A stretch of 7,270 bases of DNA from Proteobacteria bacterium UBA3588 (lineage in GTDB: Bacteria > Pseudomonadota > Gammaproteobacteria > Thiohalomonadales > Thiohalomonadaceae), in assembly GCA_002376325.1 (NCBI GenBank), contig DFMR01000046.1, forward strand, positions 1 through 7,270, given 5' to 3'. The stretch's first letter is position 1; each line of letters starts with the position of its first letter. The position numbers and the translations under genes were made by a program. The notes under the pieces were generated by a model. It worked only from the letters and a program-made list of their open reading frames with translations, had not been told where the DNA came from and did no database searches. Positions 1-7,165 of the stretch are shown one piece after another.

Positions 1-129
1 ACGGCTCACAAATTCCGCTTAAGAAAGTGCCATTGGGGTCGGAACCCCGAATAATGGGCAGAAGATTCTGCTGAAGAATTTTCGGTGTAATCGATGGCTT
101 CTGTGCGTTGTCTTCCGTTCGAAGCCACT
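1..129. other. Non-coding stretch downstream of ptsP
   Basis: No convincing gene is visible between the left edge and the ptsP stop codon. It is richer in A and T than the coding regions. It holds two small hairpins, one at 33-50 (entered separately) and one at 58-71 (GCAGA, loop AGAT, TCTGC), the second followed on the plus strand by a short AATTTT at 77-82. Together they may be the 3' untranslated and termination region of the ptsP transcript, or the end of a plus-strand transcript entering from the left. The sequence does not decide between these. Confidence 0.4.
33..50 (-). terminator. Small hairpin, possible ptsP terminator
   Basis: TTGGGGT at 33-39 pairs with ACCCCGA at 44-50 around the four-base loop CGGA, giving six Watson-Crick pairs and one wobble pair. 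It lies about 80 bases beyond the ptsP stop codon. Read on the minus strand, only a weak pyrimidine run (CTTTCTT) follows after a few bases, so it is a poor intrinsic terminator and could equally be a 3'-end stabilising or protein-binding hairpin. Confidence 0.25.
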
Positions 130-2397
130 CTATTTTCCCGCACGCACCAGACCGCCGAGGCCGGCCTCTTCCAGCACCTGATTGAGGCGCGCGCGCACCT
201 GGAAGGGTTCGTCCATTTGCAGCACTTCGCCGAGCAGCGCCTGAGCGCGTTTGCGGGTGATGGTACGCAGCACCCACTTCACCCGCGGCAGGCTCGACGC
301 GCTCATCGACAGCGAGTCGATGCCCATGCCGAGCAGCAGGATCGCGGCCGCCGGGTCGCCGGCCATCTCGCCGCAGACGCTCACCGGCTTGCCGAATTTG
401 TTCGCCCCTTCCACCACCTTGGTCACCGCCTTCAGCACCGCCGGGTGCAGCGAGTCGAACAGATCGGCGACGCGCGGGTTGTTGCGATCGACCGCCAGCA
501 GGTATTGGGTGAGGTCGTTGGTGCCGACCGAGAGAAAATCGACGCGACTGGCGAGACGGTCGGCATGGAACACCGCCGAGGGCACCTCGACCATCACCCC
601 GACCCGCGGCAGGGTGACGCTGACGCCCTCCTCCTGCAGTTCGTTGCAGGCGCGGTTGATCAGCGCCAGCGACTCGTCCACCTGCGCCGCGCTGCTGATC
701 ATCGGCAGCAGCAGATTGAGATTCTCGAAGCCGACGTTGGCGCGCAGCATGGCGCGGATCTGGGTGAGGAAGATCTCCGGATGATCGAGAGTGATGCGGA
801 TGCCGCGCCAGCCGAGGAACGGGTTGTCCTCCTTGATCGGGAAGTAAGGCAGCGCCTTGTCACCGCCGACGTCGAGCGTACGCATCGTGACCGGCCGCGG
901 CGAAAACGACTCCAACACCTGGCGGTAGACCGCGCGCTGCTCGTCCTCGCCGGGGAAGCGATCGCGGATCATGAACGGGAACTCGGTGCGGTACAGCCCG
1001 ACCCCTTCGGCGCCGGAGTTGAGCGACGGCCGGATGTCGGAGACCAGACCGGTGTTGGCGTAGAGCGGCATCCGCGTGCCGTCCGGCGTCTCCGCCGGCA
1101 GATTGCGCAGCGCTTGCAGATCGGCGGTGAGCTCCGCCTCTTCGCGTTGCAGGCGCCGGAATTCGCGCCGGATCTCCTTGGACGGATTGATGTAGACGCG
1201 GCCGCTGTAACCGTCGGCGATCAGCTCGCGGCCATGCACCTTGGAGAGCGGCAGGTCGGTGACGCCCATCACCGCCGGGATGCCGAGCGCGCGCGCCAGG
1301 ATCGCGGTGTGCGAGGTGCGCGAGCCGCGCATCGAGACCACGCCGGCGAGCCGCTTGGGCGGCACCTCGGCCAGCATCGATGCGGTGACGTCTTCGCTCA
1401 CCAGCACGCTGTTCTTCGGATACTCCAGCGGCTTGCGCTCCTCGCCGAGCAGCCGTTCCAGCACGCGGCGGCCGAGGTCGCGAATATCCTGGGCACGCTC
1501 GCGCAGGTAGGCGTCCTCCATCTGATCGAAGGCGCGCACGTGTTCCAGCACCGTGTCGCGCAGCGCGGTCGGCGCCCAGGCACCTTTCTTGATGCGCGCC
1601 ACCGTGTCGTCGATCAGGCTGCCGTCCTCCAGCATCAGCAGATAGGCCTCGAACAGCGCGCTGTCGCTCGCCGGCATGGTGGCACGCAGGCGTTTGAGCA
1701 TCCCCTGCATGTCCTTGCGCACGGTACGGATCGCCGCGCGGAAATTCTTCAGCTCGGTGGCTTTGTCCTCCACCACGAGGTCGGGCACGCTTTCGATCTC
1801 GGTGGTGACGTTGACCACCACGATGGTGCCGACGGCGACGCCGGGCGCGCCGGGCAGGCCCAGCAACGGCCGTTGATCGTTCACGTGCTCCTGCTTCAGC
1901 AGCACTTCGATATCGCCCGATGCCTCGGCGTGGGCGATGGCGCCCGCCAGCTGCGCGGCGATGGTCACCAGGAAGGTCACCTGGTCCTCGTCGAACTTGG
2001 CGCTGGCGCGCGACTGCACGATCAGTACGCCGTGAATGGTGCGGTGGTGGATGATGGGAACGCCGAGGAAGGCGGGGTAGCGCTCCTCGCCGGTCTTCTC
2101 GAAATAGCGGTAACGCGGATGGTGCGGCGCGTCGTCCTCGTTGACCGGTTCGGCGCGCTCGGCCACCAGGCCGGTAAGGCCTTCATCCCAGGTCAGGCGC
2201 ACGTTGCCCACCGACTCGGGATTGAGTCCTTCGCTCGCCATCAACACCAGCTCGCGGCTGGCGTTGTGCGCCAGGTAGATGGAGCAGACGTCCACCTTCA
2301 TCGCTTTGCGCACCTGCTGCACGATGATCAGCAATGCCTGTTGCAGGTCTTTGGCGGCGTTGACCTCCTGGATGATGCGGCGCAGCGTTTGCAGCAT
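130..2397 (-). CDS. ptsP: Phosphoenolpyruvate-protein phosphotransferase PtsP (EI-Ntr) with GAF domain
   Basis: Cytoplasmic first enzyme of the nitrogen-related PTS. It takes phosphate from PEP onto a histidine and passes it to NPr (PtsO) and then to EIIA-Ntr (PtsN), a regulatory chain that does not transport sugar. The 755 residues match the family (about 750). A GAF sensor domain occupies about 1-155. The phosphohistidine domain carries H363 in GSRTSHTAILARALGIP. The PEP-binding barrel shows R470 in GVGLYRTEFPFM, R506 in RTLDVGGDK, E604 in MVEVPSA, N627/D628/R638 in GTNDLTQYLLAVDRNN, and the acid-base C675 in CGEMAGD. All key residues are present. The frame stays open upstream to 2547, but ATG at 2397 matches the E. 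coli PtsP N-terminus (MLxxLRxI) and has AAAGGA seven bases upstream, so I chose it. It lies downstream of rppH on the same strand, as in enterobacteria and Pseudomonas. Neither ptsO nor ptsN is in the window. Confidence 0.97.
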   Translation of the reverse strand: MLQTLRRIIQEVNAAKDLQQALLIIVQQVRKAMKVDVCSIYLAHNASRELVLMASEGLNPESVGNVRLTWDEGLTGLVAERAEPVNEDDAPHHPRYRYFEKTGEERYPAFLGVPIIHHRTIHGVLIVQSRASAKFDEDQVTFLVTIAAQLAGAIAHAEASGDIEVLLKQEHVNDQRPLLGLPGAPGVAVGTIVVVNVTTEIESVPDLVVEDKATELKNFRAAIRTVRKDMQGMLKRLRATMPASDSALFEAYLLMLEDGSLIDDTVARIKKGAWAPTALRDTVLEHVRAFDQMEDAYLRERAQDIRDLGRRVLERLLGEERKPLEYPKNSVLVSEDVTASMLAEVPPKRLAGVVSMRGSRTSHTAILARALGIPAVMGVTDLPLSKVHGRELIADGYSGRVYINPSKEIRREFRRLQREEAELTADLQALRNLPAETPDGTRMPLYANTGLVSDIRPSLNSGAEGVGLYRTEFPFMIRDRFPGEDEQRAVYRQVLESFSPRPVTMRTLDVGGDKALPYFPIKEDNPFLGWRGIRITLDHPEIFLTQIRAMLRANVGFENLNLLLPMISSAAQVDESLALINRACNELQEEGVSVTLPRVGVMVEVPSAVFHADRLASRVDFLSVGTNDLTQYLLAVDRNNPRVADLFDSLHPAVLKAVTKVVEGANKFGKPVSVCGEMAGDPAAAILLLGMGIDSLSMSASSLPRVKWVLRTITRKRAQALLGEVLQMDEPFQVRARLNQVLEEAGLGGLVRAGK

Positions 2398-2580
2398 GCC
2401 TATTCCTTTACCTAGCGTTGGCGGCGATCGCCGAGCCTGATCGGCCCGGCCTGATGAATTTGCCGTATTCGTGAGAGTGATAATCCCCTCGACCCACAAA
2501 CGGAACCGCCGAGGACGTCCGACGTGTCGCAGACGAACCAACGGCAATCGTCGGGCTTGCGTACAGCCGGGGCCGCTGCG
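2398..2580 (-). other. 183-base spacer between rppH and ptsP
   Basis: No gene is supported here. On the minus strand the ptsP frame runs open through most of it, but the encoded residues do not resemble PtsP. Close to ptsP there is a GC-rich patch with a short direct repeat of GCCTGAT and small GCCG/CGGC inverted words, and then the ptsP Shine-Dalgarno sequence. I found no promoter with good -35 and -10 boxes and no terminator, so co-transcription with rppH remains possible. The spacer is longer than the one I recall between these genes in E. coli, which leaves room for a separate ptsP signal. Confidence 0.4.
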
Positions 2581-3096
2581 TCAGGACTTCGCCTGCCGCA
2601 GGCGCGCCGGCCGCGCATCCACGGCGGGCGACAGCAGCGGAGCCAATTCGGTGAGGGCCCGTTCGTAGACACGCCGCTTGAACGACACGATATCGCGCAG
2701 CGGCTGCCAGTACGAGACCCAGCGCCAGTCGTCGAACTCCGGCGGGTTGTGTAGATCGAGACGCACCCGGCTGTCGTCGCTCAACATGCGCAACAGATAC
2801 CAGCGCTGCTTCTGGCCGATACAGATCGGTTTGCTATGGTGGCGCACCAGGCGCTCGGGCAGCCGATAGCGCAGCCAGCCTCGGGTCGACCCGAGGATGG
2901 TCACGTCGCCGGGAGTCAGCCCGACCTCTTCCATCAGCTCGCGAAACAGCGCCTGTTCGGCGGTTTCGTCGCGCTGGATGCCGCCCTGGGGAAACTGCCA
3001 CGCATCCTGTCCCACCCGGCGGGCCCACAACAGCTGCCCCTCCCGGTTGCTCAGGATGATCCCGACGTTTGCCCTGTAGCCTTCCGAATCAATCAC
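2581..3096 (-). CDS. rppH: RNA pyrophosphohydrolase RppH (Nudix)
   Basis: Removes pyrophosphate from the 5' triphosphate end of primary transcripts, which opens them to RNase E and so starts mRNA decay; it acts in the cytoplasm. The 171-residue protein has the whole Nudix box at 38-60 (G38, E44, R52, E53, E56, E57, G59), where E53, E56 and E57 are the metal-binding glutamates. The N-terminus MIDSEGYRANVGII is typical of RppH, as are WQFPQGGI at 33-40 and the later KQRWYLL at 96-102. The start codon is GTG at 3096. No in-frame ATG lies near it, and AAGGTG sits nine bases upstream. The last 20 or so residues are basic and variable, as usual in the family. It is first in an apparent rppH-ptsP transcription unit and divergent from the HAD gene. 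Confidence 0.96.
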   Translation of the reverse strand: MIDSEGYRANVGIILSNREGQLLWARRVGQDAWQFPQGGIQRDETAEQALFRELMEEVGLTPGDVTILGSTRGWLRYRLPERLVRHHSKPICIGQKQRWYLLRMLSDDSRVRLDLHNPPEFDDWRWVSYWQPLRDIVSFKRRVYERALTELAPLLSPAVDARPARLRQAKS

Positions 3097-3127
3097 TTAT
3101 AAAAACACCTTAAGACTTGTCATCTTG

Positions 3128-3156
3128 ATTTTTCCACAAGCGCAGCCCGCTGGCAA
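3128..3156 (-). promoter_or_regulatory. Candidate sigma-70 promoter for rppH
   Basis: On the minus strand TTGCCA (complement of 3151-3156, five of six matches to TTGACA) is separated by exactly 17 bases from AAAAAT (complement of 3128-3133, four of six matches to TATAAT). Transcription would begin near 3121, giving a 5' leader of about 25 bases that includes the AAGGTG ribosome binding site. This is a pattern match in an otherwise GC-rich divergent region and has not been compared with relatives. Confidence 0.35.
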
Positions 3157-3204
3157 ATGGCCTGTGCATAACAGTGGAGTGTCGCGGCGCGGCCCCGGTT
3201 CCCT

Positions 3205-3210
3205 TATGAT
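3205..3210 (+). promoter_or_regulatory. Candidate -10 box for the HAD-permease-ATPase operon
   Basis: TATGAT matches the sigma-70 -10 consensus at five of six positions and lies 33 bases before the GTG start of the HAD gene. No good -35 hexamer sits 16 to 18 bases upstream, where the sequence is GC-rich (TCGCGG). If it is real it would be a weak or activator-dependent promoter, divergent from the rppH one. Confidence 0.3.
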
Positions 3211-3242
3211 CGGCCTTTGTTCGAAAGCGCGGAGACTCCCCT

Positions 3243-3959
3243 GTGACACTGGCCATATTCGACCTGGACAACACCCTGCTGAGCGACGACAGCGACCACC
3301 TGTGGGGCTGCTTCCTGGCGCAACAGGGCATCGTCGACGGCCGGAGCCATCAGCGGGAGAACGACCGCTTCTACGAAGAGTATAAGGCCGGCACCCTGGA
3401 TATCTTCGCCTACCAGCGCTTCATCCTGGCGCCGCTGGTGGACCGGGAACCGGCCACCCTGGAGGCGTGGCACCGCCGCTACATGACGGAGATGATCGCC
3501 CCCATCATACTGCCCGCCGGGCGCACCCTGGTCGAATGGCACCGCAGCCAGGGCCACACCCTGCTGATCATCACCGCCACCAACCGCTTCATCACCGCCC
3601 CCATCGCCGCGGCCTTGGGGGTGGACGCGCTGCTGGCCACCGAACCCGAGGTGGTGCAGGGCCGCTACACCGGCAACATCGTCGGCATCCCCACCTTCCA
3701 GCAGGGCAAGGTCGAGCGGCTGGAGCAGTGGCTGCGCGAGACCGGCCACAATCTGGCCGGCGCCTGGTTCTACAGTGACTCCCACAACGACCTGCCGCTG
3801 CTGGAGCTGGTCGCACACCCGGTGGCGGTGGACCCGGACGAGACCCTGCGCAGCCACGCCGAGACCCTGGGCTGGGACATCGTCACCCTGCGCCGGGGCG
3901 AGCGGCCGCAGCCGCTCGCCAGGGACGAGGGTCGAGGTACGAAGTACGAGGAAGGATAA
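3243..3959 (+). CDS. HAD-superfamily subfamily IB phosphatase
   Basis: A predicted Mg-dependent phosphomonoesterase of the SerB-like HAD-IB group. All four HAD motifs are present in 238 residues: motif I DLDNT with nucleophile D7 and acid-base D9, motif II T111 in LIITATN, motif III K156 in QQGKVERL, and motif IV D179 and D183 in YSDSHNDLP. The helical cap between motifs I and II (about 15-95) is typical of type C1. The substrate cannot be read from the sequence; related genes beside rppH-ptsP are sometimes annotated as histidinol-phosphatase, and phosphoserine is another possibility. The start is GTG at 3243 with GGAGA about eight bases upstream, and motif I follows at once, as usual. The family normally ends soon after the equivalent of GWDIVTLR (210-217). 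The extra tail, from R227 to G238, is encoded by a repeat element. The stop overlaps the permease start (TAATG). Confidence 0.9.
   Translation: MTLAIFDLDNTLLSDDSDHLWGCFLAQQGIVDGRSHQRENDRFYEEYKAGTLDIFAYQRFILAPLVDREPATLEAWHRRYMTEMIAPIILPAGRTLVEWHRSQGHTLLIITATNRFITAPIAAALGVDALLATEPEVVQGRYTGNIVGIPTFQQGKVERLEQWLRETGHNLAGAWFYSDSHNDLPLLELVAHPVAVDPDETLRSHAETLGWDIVTLRRGERPQPLARDEGRGTKYEEG
3921..3955 (+). repeat. Left copy of a GTACGAGG-type short repeat
   Basis: A 35-base purine-rich stretch built from variants of a seven- to eight-base unit (GGACGAGG, GGTACGAA, GTACGAGG). Two words recur as exact reverse complements in the right copy: AGGGACGAGGG (3921-3931) matches 3992-4002, and GTACGAGGAA (3944-3953) matches 4005-4014. 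The two matches are in permuted order, so the copies cannot form one simple nested hairpin. The stretch is read as the last 12 HAD codons (RDEGRGTKYEEG) and includes the probable ribosome binding site of the permease. I recall similar repeats scattered between genes in some gammaproteobacteria, but I cannot check that here. Confidence 0.7.
3948..3955 (+). promoter_or_regulatory. Shine-Dalgarno of the permease gene, embedded in the repeat
   Basis: GAGGAAGG ends three bases before the permease ATG at 3959, with its GAGG core about seven bases away. It is the only purine-rich anti-16S complement before that start, and it belongs to the left repeat copy. The permease would therefore be translated from a signal supplied by the repeat, coupled to termination of the HAD gene at TAATG. 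Confidence 0.6.
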
Positions 3960-4971
3960 TGACCCGATCCAAACAACCGGCGGCAACATCGCCCTCGTCC
4001 CTCGTTCCTCGTACCTGGCTGCTCATCCTGCTCCTGCTGCTGGCCGTCGCGGCGTTCGCCGTCGGCCTGGCGGCGGGCAGCCTGCCGATCCCCCTGGCCA
4101 AGCTGTGGCCGGCGCTGTGGGGCGACGGCGGCACCCAGTCGCTGGTGGTGCGGGAGCTGCGGCTGCCGCGGCTGCTGGTGGCCTTCGCCGTGGGCGGGCT
4201 GCTGGCCCTGGCCGGCACGCTGTTGCAGGTGCTGCTGCAAAATCCCCTGGCCGATCCCTACGTGCTCGGCGTCTCCGGCGGCTCGGCGGTGGGGGCGCTG
4301 CTGGTGATGCTGCTGGGGCTGGGCGGCCTGTGGTTGAGCGGCGGCGCCCTGGCCGGCGCCCTGCTGGCGGTGGCGCTGGTGTTCGGCCTGGCCCACGGCC
4401 GCGGCGGCTGGACCCCGACCCGGCTGCTGCTCACCGGAATAGTGGTAGCCGCCGCCTGCGGCGCCCTGATCAGCTTCCTGCTGGCCCTGGCGCCGGAGCG
4501 CAATCTGCGCGGCATGCTGTTCTGGCTGATGGGCGACCTGAGCCAGGGCGGCGCACCGCTGCCGCCGCTGCTGCTGCTCGGCGCCGGCCTGCTGCTGACC
4601 GTGCCCATCGCCCGCAGCCTCAACCTGCTGGCGCGCGGCGAACTGCTGGCCGGCAGCCTCGGCGTCGAGGTCCGCACTCTGCGCCGCTACATCTACCTGG
4701 TCGCCTCGCTGCTCACCGCCGGCGCCGTCACCGCCGCCGGCAGCGTCGGCTTCGTCGGCCTGGTGGTGCCGCACATGCTGCGCCTGGTAGGCGGCAGCGA
4801 CCACCGCTGGCTGCTGCCCGGCTCGGTGCTGCTCGGAGGCACCCTGCTGATGCTGGCCGACACCCTGGCGCGCACGGTGCTGGCGCCGCAGCAACTGCCG
4901 GTGGGGGTACTCACCGCCCTGATCGGCGCACCGCTGTTTCTCTATCTGTTGCAGCGCGAAAACCGGCCGTC

Positions 4972-4975
<4 letters not shown>
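3959..4975 (+). CDS. FecCD/BtuC-family ABC transporter permease
   Basis: Integral inner-membrane subunit of a type II ABC importer for metal chelates (vitamin B12, heme or ferric siderophores). It works as a dimer with two copies of the ATPase encoded next. The 338 residues are of normal length, with about nine to ten hydrophobic segments beginning near residue 20. Family signatures are RLPRLLVAFAVGG at 68-80, NPLADPYVLGVSGGSAVGA at 95-113, and GFVGLVVPHMLRL at 264-276 followed by DHRWLLPGS at 281-289. Near the C-terminus is LPVGVLTALIGAPLF, where the more usual glutamate before LPVG is a glutamine (Q312). Residues P12-T19, just before the first membrane segment, are encoded by the right repeat copy. 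The start overlaps the HAD stop by one base and the end overlaps the ATPase start by four, indicating translational coupling. The substrate is unknown; cobalamin is one candidate. No periplasmic binding protein is in the window. Confidence 0.94.
3992..4016 (-). repeat. Right, inverted copy of the GTACGAGG-type short repeat
   Basis: A 25-base pyrimidine-rich stretch (CCCTCGTCCCT, CG, TTCCTCGTACCT) made of CCTCGTN units, in the opposite orientation to the left copy 37 bases upstream. It holds exact reverse complements of two left-copy words of 11 and 10 bases. It lies in the permease frame and encodes residues 12-19 (PSSLVPRT) of the cytoplasmic N-terminus. These residues look unlike the rest of the protein and have no counterpart I recognise in BtuC-type permeases, as expected for an inserted element kept in frame. 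Confidence 0.68.
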
Positions 4976-5745
<770 letters not shown>

Positions 5746-5770
5746 CTCAGCGTTCCTGTACGCGCTTTCA

Positions 5771-5776
5771 AGGAGG
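5771..5776 (+). promoter_or_regulatory. Strong ribosome binding site of the response regulator
   Basis: AGGAGG, a full match to the Shine-Dalgarno core, ends five bases before ATG 5782 and fixes that start. It is the strongest such site in the window, which suggests efficient translation of the regulator. The 36 bases between the ATPase stop and this start hold no clear terminator or promoter, so read-through from the transporter operon is possible. Confidence 0.75.
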
Positions 5777-5781
5777 AGACT

Positions 5782-6267
5782 ATGGTTGCCAGAATCATGC
5801 TGGTCGACGACGACACCAACAACCTCAACGCCATGTGGCGGGTACTACGCCAGTTGGAGGAGGTCGAGGTGGAGCGTTTCGGCAGCGCCCTGGAAGCACT
5901 GGAGCGCAGCGGCGAGGCGGCATTCGATCTGGTGATCGCCGACTACCGCATGCCGGATCTGGACGGCGCCCGTTTCTTCGAGGCGCTGCGCAAGATACAG
6001 CCCCACAGCTACCGCATCATCATCAGCGGTTACACCGACGTGGAGCTGTTCAAGGCGGCGATCAACCACGGACAGATCCAGCGCTTCATCGAAAAACCGT
6101 GCGACGGTTTCATGCTGGCGCAGACGGTACAGGAGGGGTTGCAGCAGACCTCCCTGGAGCAGGAGGTCGAACAGTTGCGCGACCGGGTCGGCCAGTTGCA
6201 CGAACTGCTGCGCGACATCGCCGCACGGGCGCCGGAACTGCTGCCCGCCGATTGGGAAGTCGAATAA
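5782..6267 (+). CDS. Receiver-only response regulator with C-terminal coiled coil
   Basis: A 161-residue CheY-like receiver. The acidic pocket is D9, D10 and D11 in LVDDDTNN, the phosphoacceptor is D54 in VIADYRMP, the switch serine is S82 in IIISGYTD, and the conserved lysine is K105 in RFIEKP, so it should be phosphorylated by a histidine kinase. The pattern DYRMP, SGYTD, INHGQIQRFIEKP resembles receivers found in RpfG-like and other multidomain regulators, where KP is often followed by tryptophan; here it is cysteine (C107). No HD-GYP, HDOD, GGDEF or DNA-binding domain follows. Residues about 123-147 have a heptad-like pattern (LEQEVEQLRDRVGQLHELL), probably a short coiled coil for dimerisation or partner binding. 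No kinase gene is adjacent. It may be a stand-alone signalling module, or it may have lost an output domain. It faces the ParA-type gene. Confidence 0.9.
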   Translation: MVARIMLVDDDTNNLNAMWRVLRQLEEVEVERFGSALEALERSGEAAFDLVIADYRMPDLDGARFFEALRKIQPHSYRIIISGYTDVELFKAAINHGQIQRFIEKPCDGFMLAQTVQEGLQQTSLEQEVEQLRDRVGQLHELLRDIAARAPELLPADWEVE

Positions 6268-6288
6268 AAAATCTGCTTGGAAAATGCC

Positions 6289-7017
6289 TCAGCGCTGCTC
6301 CACCCAGCGGATCAGCGCTTCCCACTGGCGCTGATCCTGATTCACGCCGGTGCGCTTGAGGTCGTGCACGCCGACGCCGATTTCCGCGGCGCGCACGTAA
6401 TTCTGGGTATCGCGCAGACGCGCCACGAAGGGGATGTTCAACGAAGCGACGAATTTCTCCAGCGACTGGTAGACGCGGGTGTTCTCGCGCACCCGGTTGG
6501 CGATCACGCCGACGCGGATGTTGCGTGACCGCACCTTGGCCACCAGCAGCAGATCGCGGATGAAGCGCGAAGCGGCGTGAATGTCGATGGGGGACGGCAG
6601 CACCGGGATCAGAATAGCGTCGACATCGCGCATCAGCTCGATCAACTGATGTCCCTGCACGCCGGCAGGCGCGTCGAGAACGGCGCGCTCGGTATCCGGC
6701 GGCACCCGCATCACAAACGAGCGCGTCACCCCGCCGATCACCGGGCGGTTGGACGACACGCCGTAGATGGCGTGGTAATGCTTGTCGCGCAACGACAGCC
6801 ACTGCATCGCCGAGCCCTGCGGATCATGATCGATCAAGGCGGTGCGGCACCCCTGGCGCGCGTAATAACTGGCCAGATTGGTGGCGATGGTGGTCTTGCC
6901 GCAACCGCCCTTGGCATTGATCACGAGAATCTGGCGCGCAGCAGAGGTCAGCACTGCCGGCTGTCCCAACGGCTTGCTTGCGCTATGCAAAAGGCTGTGT
7001 ATGCCCGGTTCCATCAC
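6289..7017 (-). CDS. Orphan ParA/MinD-family ATPase
   Basis: A 242-residue P-loop ATPase of the ParA group, which forms ATP-dependent dimers that position plasmids, chromosomes or protein clusters. The deviant Walker A is KGGCGKTT at 36-43, with signature lysine K36 and catalytic K41. Then come LIDHDPQGS with D63 and D65, and VLDAPAG with D115 (the usual aspartate before P-G/A). An N-terminal extension of about 28 residues precedes the first strand; it is too short for the helix-turn-helix of plasmid type Ia ParA. No parB or centromere-like repeats are nearby, so a segregation role is not supported; cargo positioning, as with ParC or PpfA types, is a fair alternative. The start is GTG 7017 or the ATG immediately after it. 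GAGG sits ten bases before the GTG, which slightly favours the GTG. Convergent with the response regulator. Confidence 0.88.
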   Translation of the reverse strand: MMEPGIHSLLHSASKPLGQPAVLTSAARQILVINAKGGCGKTTIATNLASYYARQGCRTALIDHDPQGSAMQWLSLRDKHYHAIYGVSSNRPVIGGVTRSFVMRVPPDTERAVLDAPAGVQGHQLIELMRDVDAILIPVLPSPIDIHAASRFIRDLLLVAKVRSRNIRVGVIANRVRENTRVYQSLEKFVASLNIPFVARLRDTQNYVRAAEIGVGVHDLKRTGVNQDQRQWEALIRWVEQR

Positions 7018-7165
7018 TGATGACCAACCTCTTTCCCCCGCCCCCGCGACAACGGCGCTACCTCAACCATCACCAGAGCTTTCATCTGTAACTCTACCAT
7101 ATTACTAAATTATTCCCATTTCTACCCGTTTCCAGCCGCGCCGTCCGGGACCGGCATCACAACGG
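7018..7165 (-). other. Spacer between the TamB-like gene and parA, with an AT-rich patch
   Basis: No gene is supported here. Bases about 7096-7118 are markedly AT-rich in a GC-rich setting and could hold the ParA-gene promoter. On the minus strand TGGAAA (complement of 7129-7134) lies 16 bases before TAATTT (complement of 7107-7112), a weak match of four and three of six. Near the ParA start the minus strand is purine-rich and contains its GAGG. No clear terminator follows the TamB-like stop: GCCG/CGGC words occur near 7144-7160 but without a T-run. Confidence 0.3.

Noticed and set aside
94..2415. A 773-codon open frame on the plus strand, opposite ptsP
   Set aside because: It is rich in His, Arg, Gln and Ala with no recognisable domain, and it mirrors the ptsP codons; long antisense frames of this kind are expected opposite GC-rich genes with biased third positions. 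ptsP on the other strand has every catalytic residue.
2470..2490. A Fur-box-like GTGATAATC near 2477-2485
   Set aside because: Only one half-site-like GATAAT is present, with no inverted partner, and it lies upstream of ptsP rather than the transporter.
2398..2547. PtsP start at 2547, giving 50 extra residues
   Set aside because: The added residues do not resemble the family, and the ATG at 2397 has its own ribosome binding site and aligns with the N-terminus of E. coli PtsP.
3097..3242. A cobalamin riboswitch upstream of the HAD-permease-ATPase operon
   Set aside because: I see no B12-box-like core, and the leader is too short for the roughly 200-base aptamer, so the transporter's substrate cannot be inferred this way.
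3921..4016. The repeat pair as an intrinsic terminator or a single hairpin
   Set aside because: The two matching words are in permuted order, so they cannot pair in one nested stem. No T-run follows, and the element lies inside coding sequence of coupled genes.
3770..4894. A 374-codon minus-strand frame opposite the permease
   Set aside because: It is extremely Gln- and Ala-rich, which is the reverse complement of the CTG and GCC codons of the membrane protein. No motif or start signal supports it.
3775..4971. Upstream extension of the ATPase reading frame through the permease gene
   Set aside because: The extension is Arg-, Ala- and Gly-rich without any domain and overlaps a clear permease in another frame. 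The ATPase homology starts exactly at ATG 4972, where an ATGA coupled junction is present.
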